Positions 19,769-27,980 of a stretch of 64,000 nucleotides of DNA are shown here, in pieces. The notes under the pieces are model-generated. The model was not told the DNA's origin. It did no database searches and saw nothing but the letters and a program-made list of their open reading frames with translations. The DNA is from Pseudoxanthomonas sacheonensis (lineage in GTDB: Bacteria; Pseudomonadota; Gammaproteobacteria; Xanthomonadales; Xanthomonadaceae), in assembly GCF_010093305.1 (NCBI RefSeq), contig NZ_PDWS01000009.1:62001-126000 (forward strand), read 5' to 3'. The position numbers and the translations under genes are program-made. How positions within the stretch are numbered: position 1 is the stretch's first letter; each line of letters begins with the position of its first letter.

Positions 19769-20716
19769 GTGTACACACGACGCAAGTTCCTGGCTTCCGC
19801 CGCTATTGCCGCGGCCGGCTTCGGTCTGGCCGCCTGCCGCGACTCCGCACAGGCGGAAGCGGTAAAGACCGGGCCTTCGGCGCGGTCCGGCCCGCTGAAT
19901 ACCCGTCTCATTCCCGGCACCCAGGAACGCCTTCCAGTCATCGGCATGGGCACCTCGGGCAGTTTCGAAGTAGGCGAAAGCGCGGCCGAACGCGACCCGC
20001 TGCGCGAGGTGCTGAAACGCTTCTTCGCCGCCGGCGCGTCCCTCATCGACACCGCGCCGACCTATGGCACGGCCGAGGACGTGCTGGGCGCGCTGCTGGC
20101 CGAACTGGGGCTTCGCCCCAAGGCATGGATTGCGACGAAGCTGTCCAGCGTCAGCGGTCGCGAGGCGGGATTGGCGCAGTTCAACGACACCCTGCGCCGC
20201 CTGAAGACCGATAAAGTCGAACTGCTGCAGGTACACAACCTGGGCGACCTGAAGACGCAGCTGGCGCTGGCGCGGGAGCTGAAATCCGAAGGCAAGGTGC
20301 GCTATGTCGGCCTCACCCACTACCTCGAACGTGCGCAGGACGAACTGGCCGCTGTGGTCCAGGCCGAGAAGCCAGACTTCCTGCAGATCAATTATTCGGT
20401 CGTGACGCGCGGCGCCGAAAAGCGGGTATTGCCGCTGGCGCGTGAACTTGGCGTGGCCGTGCTGATCAACCGCGCCTTCGAAGACGGCAAGCTGTTCGCG
20501 CAGGTCAAGGACAAACCGCTGCCCGCCTGGGCGGCCGAGGCCGGTATCGCTTCCTGGGCGCAGGCTTTCCTCAAGTTCGCGTTGAGCCATCCCGCCGTGA
20601 CCGCGGTGATTCCCGCCACCGGCAAACCGGATCGCCAGAGCGATAATCTGGGCGCAGGCAGCGGCCCCGACCTCACCGAAGCGCAGCGCCAGTCGCTGAT
20701 CGCTGCGCTGGCCTGA
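19769..20716 (+). CDS. Tat-exported aldo/keto reductase, putative lipoprotein
   Basis: The 315-residue protein carries a twin-arginine motif (TRRKFL, residues 3-8) and a lipobox (GLAAC, Cys23), then an aldo-keto reductase barrel with the catalytic tetrad Asp94, Tyr99, Lys124 and His156 (IDTAPTYG, IATKLSS, LLQVHNLGD). AKRs normally use cytosolic NADPH, so a periplasmic membrane-anchored form is unusual; cofactor insertion before Tat export would fit. The start is GTG with a gagga ribosome site 7 bases away. The next gene starts 7 bases downstream. The substrate is unknown; an aldehyde or sugar is possible given the fucosidase neighbour. Confidence 0.88.
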   Translation: MYTRRKFLASAAIAAAGFGLAACRDSAQAEAVKTGPSARSGPLNTRLIPGTQERLPVIGMGTSGSFEVGESAAERDPLREVLKRFFAAGASLIDTAPTYGTAEDVLGALLAELGLRPKAWIATKLSSVSGREAGLAQFNDTLRRLKTDKVELLQVHNLGDLKTQLALARELKSEGKVRYVGLTHYLERAQDELAAVVQAEKPDFLQINYSVVTRGAEKRVLPLARELGVAVLINRAFEDGKLFAQVKDKPLPAWAAEAGIASWAQAFLKFALSHPAVTAVIPATGKPDRQSDNLGAGSGPDLTEAQRQSLIAALA

Positions 20717-20723
20717 CCCGCGC

Positions 20724-22025
20724 ATGGCATCGCAAGCGAATGCGGTGACTCGCCGCCTGGCCGCGTTGTTCAACGTGGAGGAACGGGAAGCCGGCGCAGT
20801 CGTCGCTGGACTGCTGTTGTTCTTCCTGCTGTTCGCAGGCTATTTCATGTTGCGGCCGGTGCGCGAAACCATGGGCGTAGCGGGCGGCGTGGACAACCTG
20901 CAGTGGCTGTTCACCGGCACTTTCGTGGCCACGATAGCGGCGTTGCCGCTGTTCGGCTGGCTGGCCTCGAAAGTGGCGCGGCGGCGCATCCTGCCCTGGA
21001 CCTACGGTTTTTTCGCCGCCAATCTGTTGGCCTTCGCCGCAGCATTCGCGCTGGCGCCCGACAACCTTTGGTCCGCACGCACCTTTTATATCTGGTTGTC
21101 GGTGTTCAACCTGTTGTCGATCTCGGTGGCCTGGAGCGTGGTCGTCGATGTATTCGCTTCCAATCAGGCCAAGCGCCTGTTCGCGCTGATGGCCGGAGGC
21201 GCGAGCCTGGGCGGTCTGGTCGGACCGCTGCTGGGCACTTTGCTGGTGGAGCCCATCGGTCATTCGGGCTTGCTGCTCCTGTCGGCGGCGATGTTGGGCG
21301 GTAGCGCACTGGCCGCGTGTCATCTGCAACGGTGGCGCGATGCCAATCCCTTGCCGCAGCGGGAGGACAGCCAAACGCGACGCAGACCACTAGGCGGCAA
21401 CCCTTTCGCAGGCGCCACGGATGTTTTCAAATCGCCCTACCTGATGGCCATCGCGCTGTTCGTGCTGCTGTTGACCAGCGTCACCACGTTTCTGTATTTC
21501 GAACAGGCGCGGCTGGTGGCCGAGACCTTCAGCGACAAGACCCGGCAGACGCAGGTGTTCGGCACCATCGACGTCGTCGTGCAGAGCCTGGCCATCCTGA
21601 CCCAGATCTTCCTCACCGGCCGCGTCGCGCAACGGCTGGGCGTCGGCGTGCTGCTGGTGGCCGTGCCGGTCGTGGTCGCGGCGGGATTCGTCTGGCTGGC
21701 GCTGGCGCCGACCTTCGCCGTGTTCGTGGTGGTGATGGTGGTGCGGCGCTCGGGCGAATACGCCTTCGTGCGGCCCGGGCGGGAAATGCTTTACACCGTC
21801 GTCACTCCCGGAGAAAAGTACAAGGCCAAGAACTTCATCGACACCGTGGTGTACCGGGGCGGCGACGCGGTGAGCGGCTGGGTCAAACGCGGGCTCGATC
21901 TGGTCGCTGAACATCCTGCGCTGGCGATGCTGATCGGCGCCGGGATCGCGCTGGCATGGGCCGTCACGGGTGGCATGCTGGGACGCTGGCACCACCGCCG
22001 CGAAGCCGCCGCCAACGCGCAATAG
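20724..22025 (+). CDS. MFS/NTT-like membrane transporter
   Basis: This 433-residue protein has about 12 hydrophobic helices. The stretch FFLLFAGYFMLRPVRETMGV near residue 35 and the SWSVVVDVF-like segment are typical of a bacterial MFS branch related to ADP/ATP (NTT) carriers. The central cytoplasmic loop (about 205-235) is polar (RREDSQTRRRPLGG-type). A conserved basic block GEKYKAKNFIDTVVYRGGD lies near residue 355. It is probably in one transcript with the aldo-keto reductase (7-base gap). The substrate cannot be inferred. Confidence 0.85.
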   Translation: MASQANAVTRRLAALFNVEEREAGAVVAGLLLFFLLFAGYFMLRPVRETMGVAGGVDNLQWLFTGTFVATIAALPLFGWLASKVARRRILPWTYGFFAANLLAFAAAFALAPDNLWSARTFYIWLSVFNLLSISVAWSVVVDVFASNQAKRLFALMAGGASLGGLVGPLLGTLLVEPIGHSGLLLLSAAMLGGSALAACHLQRWRDANPLPQREDSQTRRRPLGGNPFAGATDVFKSPYLMAIALFVLLLTSVTTFLYFEQARLVAETFSDKTRQTQVFGTIDVVVQSLAILTQIFLTGRVAQRLGVGVLLVAVPVVVAAGFVWLALAPTFAVFVVVMVVRRSGEYAFVRPGREMLYTVVTPGEKYKAKNFIDTVVYRGGDAVSGWVKRGLDLVAEHPALAMLIGAGIALAWAVTGGMLGRWHHRREAAANAQ

Positions 22026-22102
22026 AGCCGCGTTCATCGCGCGGCGGCCTTCCCTGTCGCCTTCCGCGATAACATGCCCTCCCCACCCCGCACCCCGCCG
22101 AC

Positions 22103-22990
22103 ATGACCCTGCGCACTACTCTGCCCGTCGCCCTGATCCAGGAAAAAAACCATGGTGATGCCGAGGCCAATCTTTCGGTGATCGAAGCGCGCGTGGCCGA
22201 AGCAGCCAAGCGTGGCGCCAGGCTGGTGTTATTGCAGGAACTGCACAACGGCGCGTACTTCTGCCAGCACGAATCGGTGGCGGAGTTCGACTTGGCCGAA
22301 CCCATTCCCGGCCCCAGCACCGAACGCCTGGGCAAGCTGGCCAAGCAGCACGGCGTGGTGCTGGTCAGCTCGTTGTTCGAGCGCCGCGCCGCCGGCCTGT
22401 ACCACAACACCGCGGTGGTCTTCGAGAAAGACGGCAGCACCCTGGGTAAGTACCGCAAGATGCATATCCCGGACGATCCGGGCTTCTACGAAAAATTCTA
22501 TTTCACCCCCGGCGACCTCGGCTTCAAACCCATCGATACCTCGGTGGGCAGGCTCGGCGTGCTGGTGTGCTGGGACCAGTGGTATCCGGAAGCCGCGCGG
22601 CTGATGGCGCTGGCGGGTGCGGAGCTGCTGCTTTATCCCACCGCGATCGGCTGGGATCCGGACGATGCGCAGGACGAAAAGAGCCGCCAGCGCGATGCCT
22701 GGATCCTCAGCCATCGCGGCCATGCTGTCGCCAATGGCCTGCCGGTGCTGTCGTGTAATCGCGTAGGCCACGAGCCCTCGCCGCTCGGAGCATCCGGCAT
22801 CCAGTTCTGGGGCAATAGCCACGTACTGGGGCCGCAGGGCGAATTCATCGCCGAAGCCGGTGGCGAGCCCGAAATCCTCAGCACCGAAGTCGACCTGGCC
22901 CGCAGCGAACACGTGCGTCGCATCTGGCCCTTCCTGCGCGACCGGCGCATCGACGCCTATGGCGATCTGCTGAAGCGGTATATCGATTGA
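22103..22990 (+). CDS. aguB: N-carbamoylputrescine amidase
   Basis: AguB hydrolyses N-carbamoylputrescine to putrescine, CO2 and ammonia, completing the AguA route from arginine. The 295-residue nitrilase-fold protein has the Glu-Lys-Cys triad: Glu46 in LLQELHNG, Lys119 in GKYRKMHIPD and Cys156 in VLVCWDQWYPEAARL, with YPTAIGWDPDD typical of this subgroup. It overlaps the following GNAT gene by four bases (TTGA). Separation from aguA by three unrelated genes is noted there. Confidence 0.96.
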   Translation: MTLRTTLPVALIQEKNHGDAEANLSVIEARVAEAAKRGARLVLLQELHNGAYFCQHESVAEFDLAEPIPGPSTERLGKLAKQHGVVLVSSLFERRAAGLYHNTAVVFEKDGSTLGKYRKMHIPDDPGFYEKFYFTPGDLGFKPIDTSVGRLGVLVCWDQWYPEAARLMALAGAELLLYPTAIGWDPDDAQDEKSRQRDAWILSHRGHAVANGLPVLSCNRVGHEPSPLGASGIQFWGNSHVLGPQGEFIAEAGGEPEILSTEVDLARSEHVRRIWPFLRDRRIDAYGDLLKRYID

Positions 22991-23517
22991 ACCTGCAGCT
23001 GCGCAAGGCGACCCTTGCCGACATTCCGCATATCCACGCGGTGTACGCCCGGGAAGTGCGTGACGGCGTGGCGACTTACGAATATCAGGCACCCGACGAA
23101 ACGGAGATGGCGCGGCGCATGCAGGAACTGCTGGCGAACGGATATCCCTTTCTGGTCGCCGAACGCGAAGGCGCGTTCGCCGGCTATGCCTACGCCAGCG
23201 CTTACCGCGGCCGCGCCGGCTATCGCTGGACCGTGGAGGACACCGTCTATGTAGCTGCCGAAGCTCAGGGGAAAGGGGTCGGCCGCGCTCTGCTCGCCCG
23301 CCTGATCGCCGATTGCGAAGCGCTAGGCTTCCGCCAGATGGTGGCGGTGATCGGCGAGCCCGGCAACGGCGCCTCGGTGGTCCTACACGAAAAACTCGGC
23401 TTCCACATCATCGGCATATTCCCCGGCCTGGGCCGCAAGCACGGACGCTGGCTGGATACGGTGCAGATGCAGCGCGCATTGGGCAGCGGCAACCACGAAG
23501 CACCTTTCGAAGAATGA
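22987..23517 (+). CDS. GNAT N-acetyltransferase, phosphinothricin-acetyltransferase-like
   Basis: This 176-residue acetyltransferase starts at a TTG that overlaps the aguB stop (TTGA). The acetyl-CoA loop AAEAQGKGVGRALLARL (about residues 91-107) and the N-terminal LRKATLADIPHIHAVY are typical of the Pat/MnaT subgroup that acetylates methionine derivatives or phosphinothricin-like amino acids. GNASVVLHEKLGF-type and HGRWLDTVQMQRAL ends also fit. The substrate could instead be a polyamine, given aguB, but sequence resemblance favours Pat-like. Confidence 0.88.
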   Translation: MNLQLRKATLADIPHIHAVYAREVRDGVATYEYQAPDETEMARRMQELLANGYPFLVAEREGAFAGYAYASAYRGRAGYRWTVEDTVYVAAEAQGKGVGRALLARLIADCEALGFRQMVAVIGEPGNGASVVLHEKLGFHIIGIFPGLGRKHGRWLDTVQMQRALGSGNHEAPFEE

Positions 23518-23521
23518 ATCC

Positions 23522-24748
23522 ATGAACGATATATCTTCCTCCGCTCTGCATGATCCGCTCGCCGGGCAGCCGCACCAGATCGTCGAGCGCGATGGCGTGC
23601 GCTACACCCTGCTGGGAACCGCGCACGTCTCCAGGACCAGCGTGGAAACGGTACAGGCCGCCATCGCCAGCGGCGATTACGATACGGTCGCGATCGAACT
23701 CGACGCCGGGCGCCTGCAAGCGCTGACCGATCCCGATGCCCTGGCCAAACTCGATTTGGTGAAGGTGATCCGCGAAGGCAAGACCCATTTGTTCGCCGCC
23801 AACCTCGCACTGGCCGCCTACCAGCGGCGCCTGGCCGAGCAGTTGGACGTGGAGCCAGGCGCCGAGCTGAAAGCGGCCGCACTGGATGCGCGCGAACGCA
23901 ACTTGCCGCTGCACCTGATCGACCGCGAAGTCGGGCTGACCTTCAAGCGCGCCTTGAGCCGGCTGGGCTGGTGGGGCCGCGCCAAGATCGGCGCCGGCAT
24001 CATGATGGCCATGTTCGCCGACGAGGAAGTCGGCGACGACGAGATAGAGAAACTCAAGCACGGCGACATGCTGGAATCGAGCTTCGGCGAATTCGCGGCG
24101 GAAAGCCCGGCGCTGTACGAAAGCATCATCGCCGAACGCGACCGCTACATGGCCGCGCGCCTGCGCGAATCGGTCACCCACGCCAGCGGCGCGCGCGAGG
24201 TACTGGCGGTGATCGGCGCTGGCCATTTGCAGGGCATGGCCGAGCATTTGCGGAGCGATGTCGAAGCGCCGGCCACGGTGCGCGCCGCACTGGAGTCGGT
24301 TCCCGAGAAGAGCAAAGTGCCGTGGTTCACCATCGCGCTGGCCGCTTTCCTGGTCGGCGGATTCGCGTGGGGCTTCTATCGCGGCGGCGTGGACGTAGGC
24401 GCCGACCTCATCGTGCAATGGGTGCTGGCCACCGGCCTGCTGGGCGCGCTGGGCTGCGCCATCGCTGGCGGCCATCCGCTGAGCATCCTGGCCGCCTTCA
24501 TTTCTTCTCCGCTGACGCCCCTGCACCCGGCGTTGGCCTCGGGCACGGTCAGTGCGTTCGTCGAAGCGGCGCTGCGCAAACCCACCCACGCCGATTTCAT
24601 GGCGTTGCGCGACGACGTGCAGACGGTGCGCGGCTGGTGGAAGAACCGGGTCGCGCGGATCCTGCTGAACTTCTTCCTGACCAGTCTGGGTACCGCCATT
24701 GGCGTGTGGACGGGCGGTCTGCGGATGCTGGGCAAACTCGTCGGCTGA
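23522..24748 (+). CDS. TraB/PrgY family membrane protein
   Basis: The 408-residue protein begins with the TraB signature LLGTAHVSRTSVETVQ (about residues 31-46) and EAxLDAGRL-like elements, continuing to a conserved ARLRESVTHASGAREVLAVIGAGHLQGM region near 215-240 with a catalytic-like GxGHL motif. The C-terminal third has several membrane helices (about 262-400). TraB/PrgY proteins are proposed metalloprotease-like factors; the bacterial role is unclear. It starts four bases after the GNAT stop. Confidence 0.85.
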   Translation: MNDISSSALHDPLAGQPHQIVERDGVRYTLLGTAHVSRTSVETVQAAIASGDYDTVAIELDAGRLQALTDPDALAKLDLVKVIREGKTHLFAANLALAAYQRRLAEQLDVEPGAELKAAALDARERNLPLHLIDREVGLTFKRALSRLGWWGRAKIGAGIMMAMFADEEVGDDEIEKLKHGDMLESSFGEFAAESPALYESIIAERDRYMAARLRESVTHASGAREVLAVIGAGHLQGMAEHLRSDVEAPATVRAALESVPEKSKVPWFTIALAAFLVGGFAWGFYRGGVDVGADLIVQWVLATGLLGALGCAIAGGHPLSILAAFISSPLTPLHPALASGTVSAFVEAALRKPTHADFMALRDDVQTVRGWWKNRVARILLNFFLTSLGTAIGVWTGGLRMLGKLVG

Positions 24749-24757
24749 GCCAGATCT

Positions 24758-24828
24758 TTGTAGAGCCGAGCTTGCTCGGCTGCTTTCGATTCCACGCCAG
24801 GAGCAGCCGAGCAAGCTCGGCCCTACAA
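24758..24828. repeat. REP-like pair, GTAGAGCCGAGC family
   Basis: Left arm 24758-24784 (ttgtagagccgagcttgctc and onward) and right arm 24802-24828 form a near-perfect inverted pair around a short unrelated centre. A second member is at 38617-38702. It lies between convergent traB and RND genes. Confidence 0.85.
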
Positions 24829-24863
24829 ACGATACAACCATGGCGGGCCGGGGCCCGCCTTGT

Positions 24864-27800
24864 TTACTCGGCTTTCAGCGCCGTTATCGCAGCCGCAGGC
24901 AAGGCTTCTCCCTTGCGCACCCGCGCACGCTTGGTCAGGCGCGCGGTGCCGCTGCGCATATCGTCCAGAATCGCGTAGATAGTCGGCAGGAACAGCAGGC
25001 TGACCACCGTGGAGAACGCCAGACCGCCGGCGATGGCGCGCGCCATCGGGTAGTACGGCGGGCCATCGCCGCCCATCTGCGTGTTGCCCCAGGCGATGGG
25101 GATCATCGCCAGGATCGCCGTGCCCATGGTCATCAGGATGGGCCGCAGGCGTTCGCGGCTGCCCTCCACCAGCGCATCGGTCCGGGTCATGCCGCGACGC
25201 CGCAGATTGTTGATGTGCTCGATCATCACGATGCCGTTGTTCACTACCACGCCCATCAGCACCAGGATGCCGATGAAGGCCATGATGTTGAATTCGGTGC
25301 CGGTCAGCCAGAACAACCAGAACACGCCGAACACCGAGAACAGCACACCGCTCATGATCGCCGCCGGGAACAGCAGCGATTCGAACACCGCCGCCATCAC
25401 GATGTAGATCAGCAGCAGCGCGATGACCAGGTTGGTCATCATCTGCGCACCCGCCTCGTCCTCTTCCTGGAACGCGCCGCCGTCGAAGGAATAGCTGTAG
25501 CCGGTGGGGAACGAAGCCGCTTTCAGGGTGTCCTCCATCGCCTTGCGCGCCTCCGGCACGGTGACCTTGTCGGCCAGGTTGGCCTGCACGGTCAGCGTGG
25601 TCTGACGGTTGGTACGCGAGATCTGCGTGGCCGCCGGGGTCACGCCGACATCGACCATGCTCAGCAGCGGTACCGTGCGCCCGTCCGGGGCACGGACCAT
25701 GAAACTGTCCAGGTCTTCGATCCCGTACTGCTCGGCGCCCGCGAACCGCACCCATACCGGCACTTCGCTCTCGCCGCGGCGGAATTCCCGCAGCGGCGCG
25801 CCACGCAATGCGATGCCGACGAAGCTGGCCACGTCGTTGGCGCTGAAGCCGAACGCGGCCGCCCGCTCGCGATCCACCCGTACCGACAGTTCGCTGTTCT
25901 GGTCGCCCGCATCCACGCGCACGTCGCGCAACTGCGGACTCTTGGACAGCATCGGCACGATGTCCTTGGCGATCTCCGCCAGGGTCTCGGTGGAATCGCC
26001 CACCAGTTGCACCTGCACGTTCTGTCCCGGCTGGCCGCCTCCGCCGCCCTGGCCGCCGTCGTTGCCGATGCCGATGGTGGCGCGCGCGGACTTGGGCAGC
26101 TCCTTGCGGATTTCGTCGATCAGGGCCTTGGTGTCGTCGTTGTCCAGTTCGGTCATGTCGAACTTGATGCGGGTGCCCGCATCGCCCTGTTCGCTGTACC
26201 AGGAGTAGATCTGCTCGACATGGAAGCGCTTGCGGTTGGCATCCATGAAGTTCTCGATCTTCAGAACTTCGTCGGACATCTGCTTCAGGCTGTAGGAACC
26301 CTTCCACTGGTAGAAGATGTTGGTTTCGCCGCCGTCGTCGCCGCCGAACATGTTCTTCTTGGTCAACACCATCGGCACGATGCTGACCATGATGATCAAC
26401 AGGATGCCCATCACGCTCCAGCCGCGATGCTCCAGGGTCCAGCGCAACAGCCCGGCATAGCGCTTCTGCATGCGCGGAATGATGCCGTTGGTGTTGCCCA
26501 CCGCCGGCGGGGTTTTCAGGCGGGCCGACAGCATCGGGATCAAGCTCACCGCCACCAGCCACGAAGCCAGCAACGACACCGAGATGGTGATGGCGATCTG
26601 CGACAGGTAGATGCTGAGGAAGTTGCGCTCGCCGAACAGGTTGGGCACGAACACGATGCAATGGCACAGCGTGCCGGCCGACAGCGCGATGGCCACGTGG
26701 CGCGTGCCTACGATGGAGGCCAGACGTGGCTGGTCGGGCATGCGCTCGCGTTCCTGGTAGATGCTCTCCACCACCACCACCGCGTTGTCCACCAGCATGC
26801 CGATGGCCAGCAGCAGGCCCATCATCGACAGGATGTTGAGGGTCACCCCGGCGAAATACATGAAACCCAGGGTCATGATGAAGCAGATCGGGATGGCCAG
26901 TGTGACCATCATGGTCGAGGGCCAGTGCCGCAGGAAGAAGAACAGCACCGCGATCGACAGCACCAGACCGATGCCGCCGGCCTCGGCGAGTTCGATCAGC
27001 GAAGTGGTGACGTTGTCGCCCTGGTTGTCGATGACCTTGATCTGCAGGTCGTTCAACGAAGGTTCCTTGCGGATTTCCTCGACTTCAGCCAACGCGCGCT
27101 TGGAGACTTCGACAAGATTCGCGCTGCGCTCCTTGAAGATGTCCAGACCCACCGCTTTCTTGCCGTCCAGGCGCCGGCCCAGGGTCGTGCGCTCCTGCTT
27201 CAAACGCACCTCGGCGATGTCGGACAGACGCACGCCGTTGTTGCCGATCACCAGGTCGCGCAATTGCTGCAGGTCGGTCAGCTCGCCGACCGGCTGCACG
27301 CGCAGTCGGCTCCCGCCATCGGTGATGGTGCCGGCCGAGACCGAGAAATTGATCGCCTGCAGGCGCGTGGTCAGATCGTTGAGGCCCAGGTTGTGCGCGG
27401 TCAGGCGATCCTGGTCGATCGCGATCTCCACCTCATTGGCCTGGGCACCGGAGATATCCACGCGCGCGACACCGGGAATGCGCTCGATGCGCCGCTTGAA
27501 CTCGCGGTCGATCATGTCGTAAGAGCTGGCCAGGTCCATGTCGCTGGCCAGACGCACGCGCAACACCGGCTGATCCGTGGTCGAGAACTTCAACACCAAG
27601 TAGCGTTGCAAGTCGTCCGGCAGATCGTCGCGGATGGCGTCGATGCGCTCGCGCGCATCGGAGGCGGCGATGGCGACGTCCCGCTCCCAATCGGTGAACT
27701 GGATGAAAAGCTGCGCGCCATCGGCATTGGCGCTGGTGTCCATGCGCTTGATGCCGGGCATGGTGGACAGCGTCTCTTCCACCGGCCGCAGCACTGTGCG

Positions 27801-27980
27801 CTCCACTTCCTCGGGTGTCGAGCCCACATAGGGCAATTGCACGAAGATGAAGGGCGGCGACACTTCCGGGAAAGCCTCCAAGGGCAGACGGAACGCGGCG
27901 ATAAGCCCGATCGCGGTCAACGACACGAACAGCATGATCGCGCTGACCGGCCGCTTGATGCTCAGTTCGGCGATGCTCAT
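24864..27980 (-). CDS. RND efflux permease (1038 aa), atypical proton-relay residues
   Basis: This is an inner-membrane RND transporter with 12 predicted helices and two large periplasmic loops; MSIAELSIKRPVSAIM is a usual start. The helix-4 motif is GMLVDNAVVVVE (Asp398-Asn399) instead of Asp-Asp, and helix 10 has GVVVNNGIVMIE with Asn where AcrB has Lys940. It overlaps the second RND gene by four bases, and together they share a single upstream fusion protein with no outer-membrane channel nearby, as in MdtABC. A heterotrimeric pump is inferred. Substrates are unknown. Confidence 0.9.
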   Translation of the reverse strand: MSIAELSIKRPVSAIMLFVSLTAIGLIAAFRLPLEAFPEVSPPFIFVQLPYVGSTPEEVERTVLRPVEETLSTMPGIKRMDTSANADGAQLFIQFTDWERDVAIAASDARERIDAIRDDLPDDLQRYLVLKFSTTDQPVLRVRLASDMDLASSYDMIDREFKRRIERIPGVARVDISGAQANEVEIAIDQDRLTAHNLGLNDLTTRLQAINFSVSAGTITDGGSRLRVQPVGELTDLQQLRDLVIGNNGVRLSDIAEVRLKQERTTLGRRLDGKKAVGLDIFKERSANLVEVSKRALAEVEEIRKEPSLNDLQIKVIDNQGDNVTTSLIELAEAGGIGLVLSIAVLFFFLRHWPSTMMVTLAIPICFIMTLGFMYFAGVTLNILSMMGLLLAIGMLVDNAVVVVESIYQERERMPDQPRLASIVGTRHVAIALSAGTLCHCIVFVPNLFGERNFLSIYLSQIAITISVSLLASWLVAVSLIPMLSARLKTPPAVGNTNGIIPRMQKRYAGLLRWTLEHRGWSVMGILLIIMVSIVPMVLTKKNMFGGDDGGETNIFYQWKGSYSLKQMSDEVLKIENFMDANRKRFHVEQIYSWYSEQGDAGTRIKFDMTELDNDDTKALIDEIRKELPKSARATIGIGNDGGQGGGGGQPGQNVQVQLVGDSTETLAEIAKDIVPMLSKSPQLRDVRVDAGDQNSELSVRVDRERAAAFGFSANDVASFVGIALRGAPLREFRRGESEVPVWVRFAGAEQYGIEDLDSFMVRAPDGRTVPLLSMVDVGVTPAATQISRTNRQTTLTVQANLADKVTVPEARKAMEDTLKAASFPTGYSYSFDGGAFQEEDEAGAQMMTNLVIALLLIYIVMAAVFESLLFPAAIMSGVLFSVFGVFWLFWLTGTEFNIMAFIGILVLMGVVVNNGIVMIEHINNLRRRGMTRTDALVEGSRERLRPILMTMGTAILAMIPIAWGNTQMGGDGPPYYPMARAIAGGLAFSTVVSLLFLPTIYAILDDMRSGTARLTKRARVRKGEALPAAAITALKAE

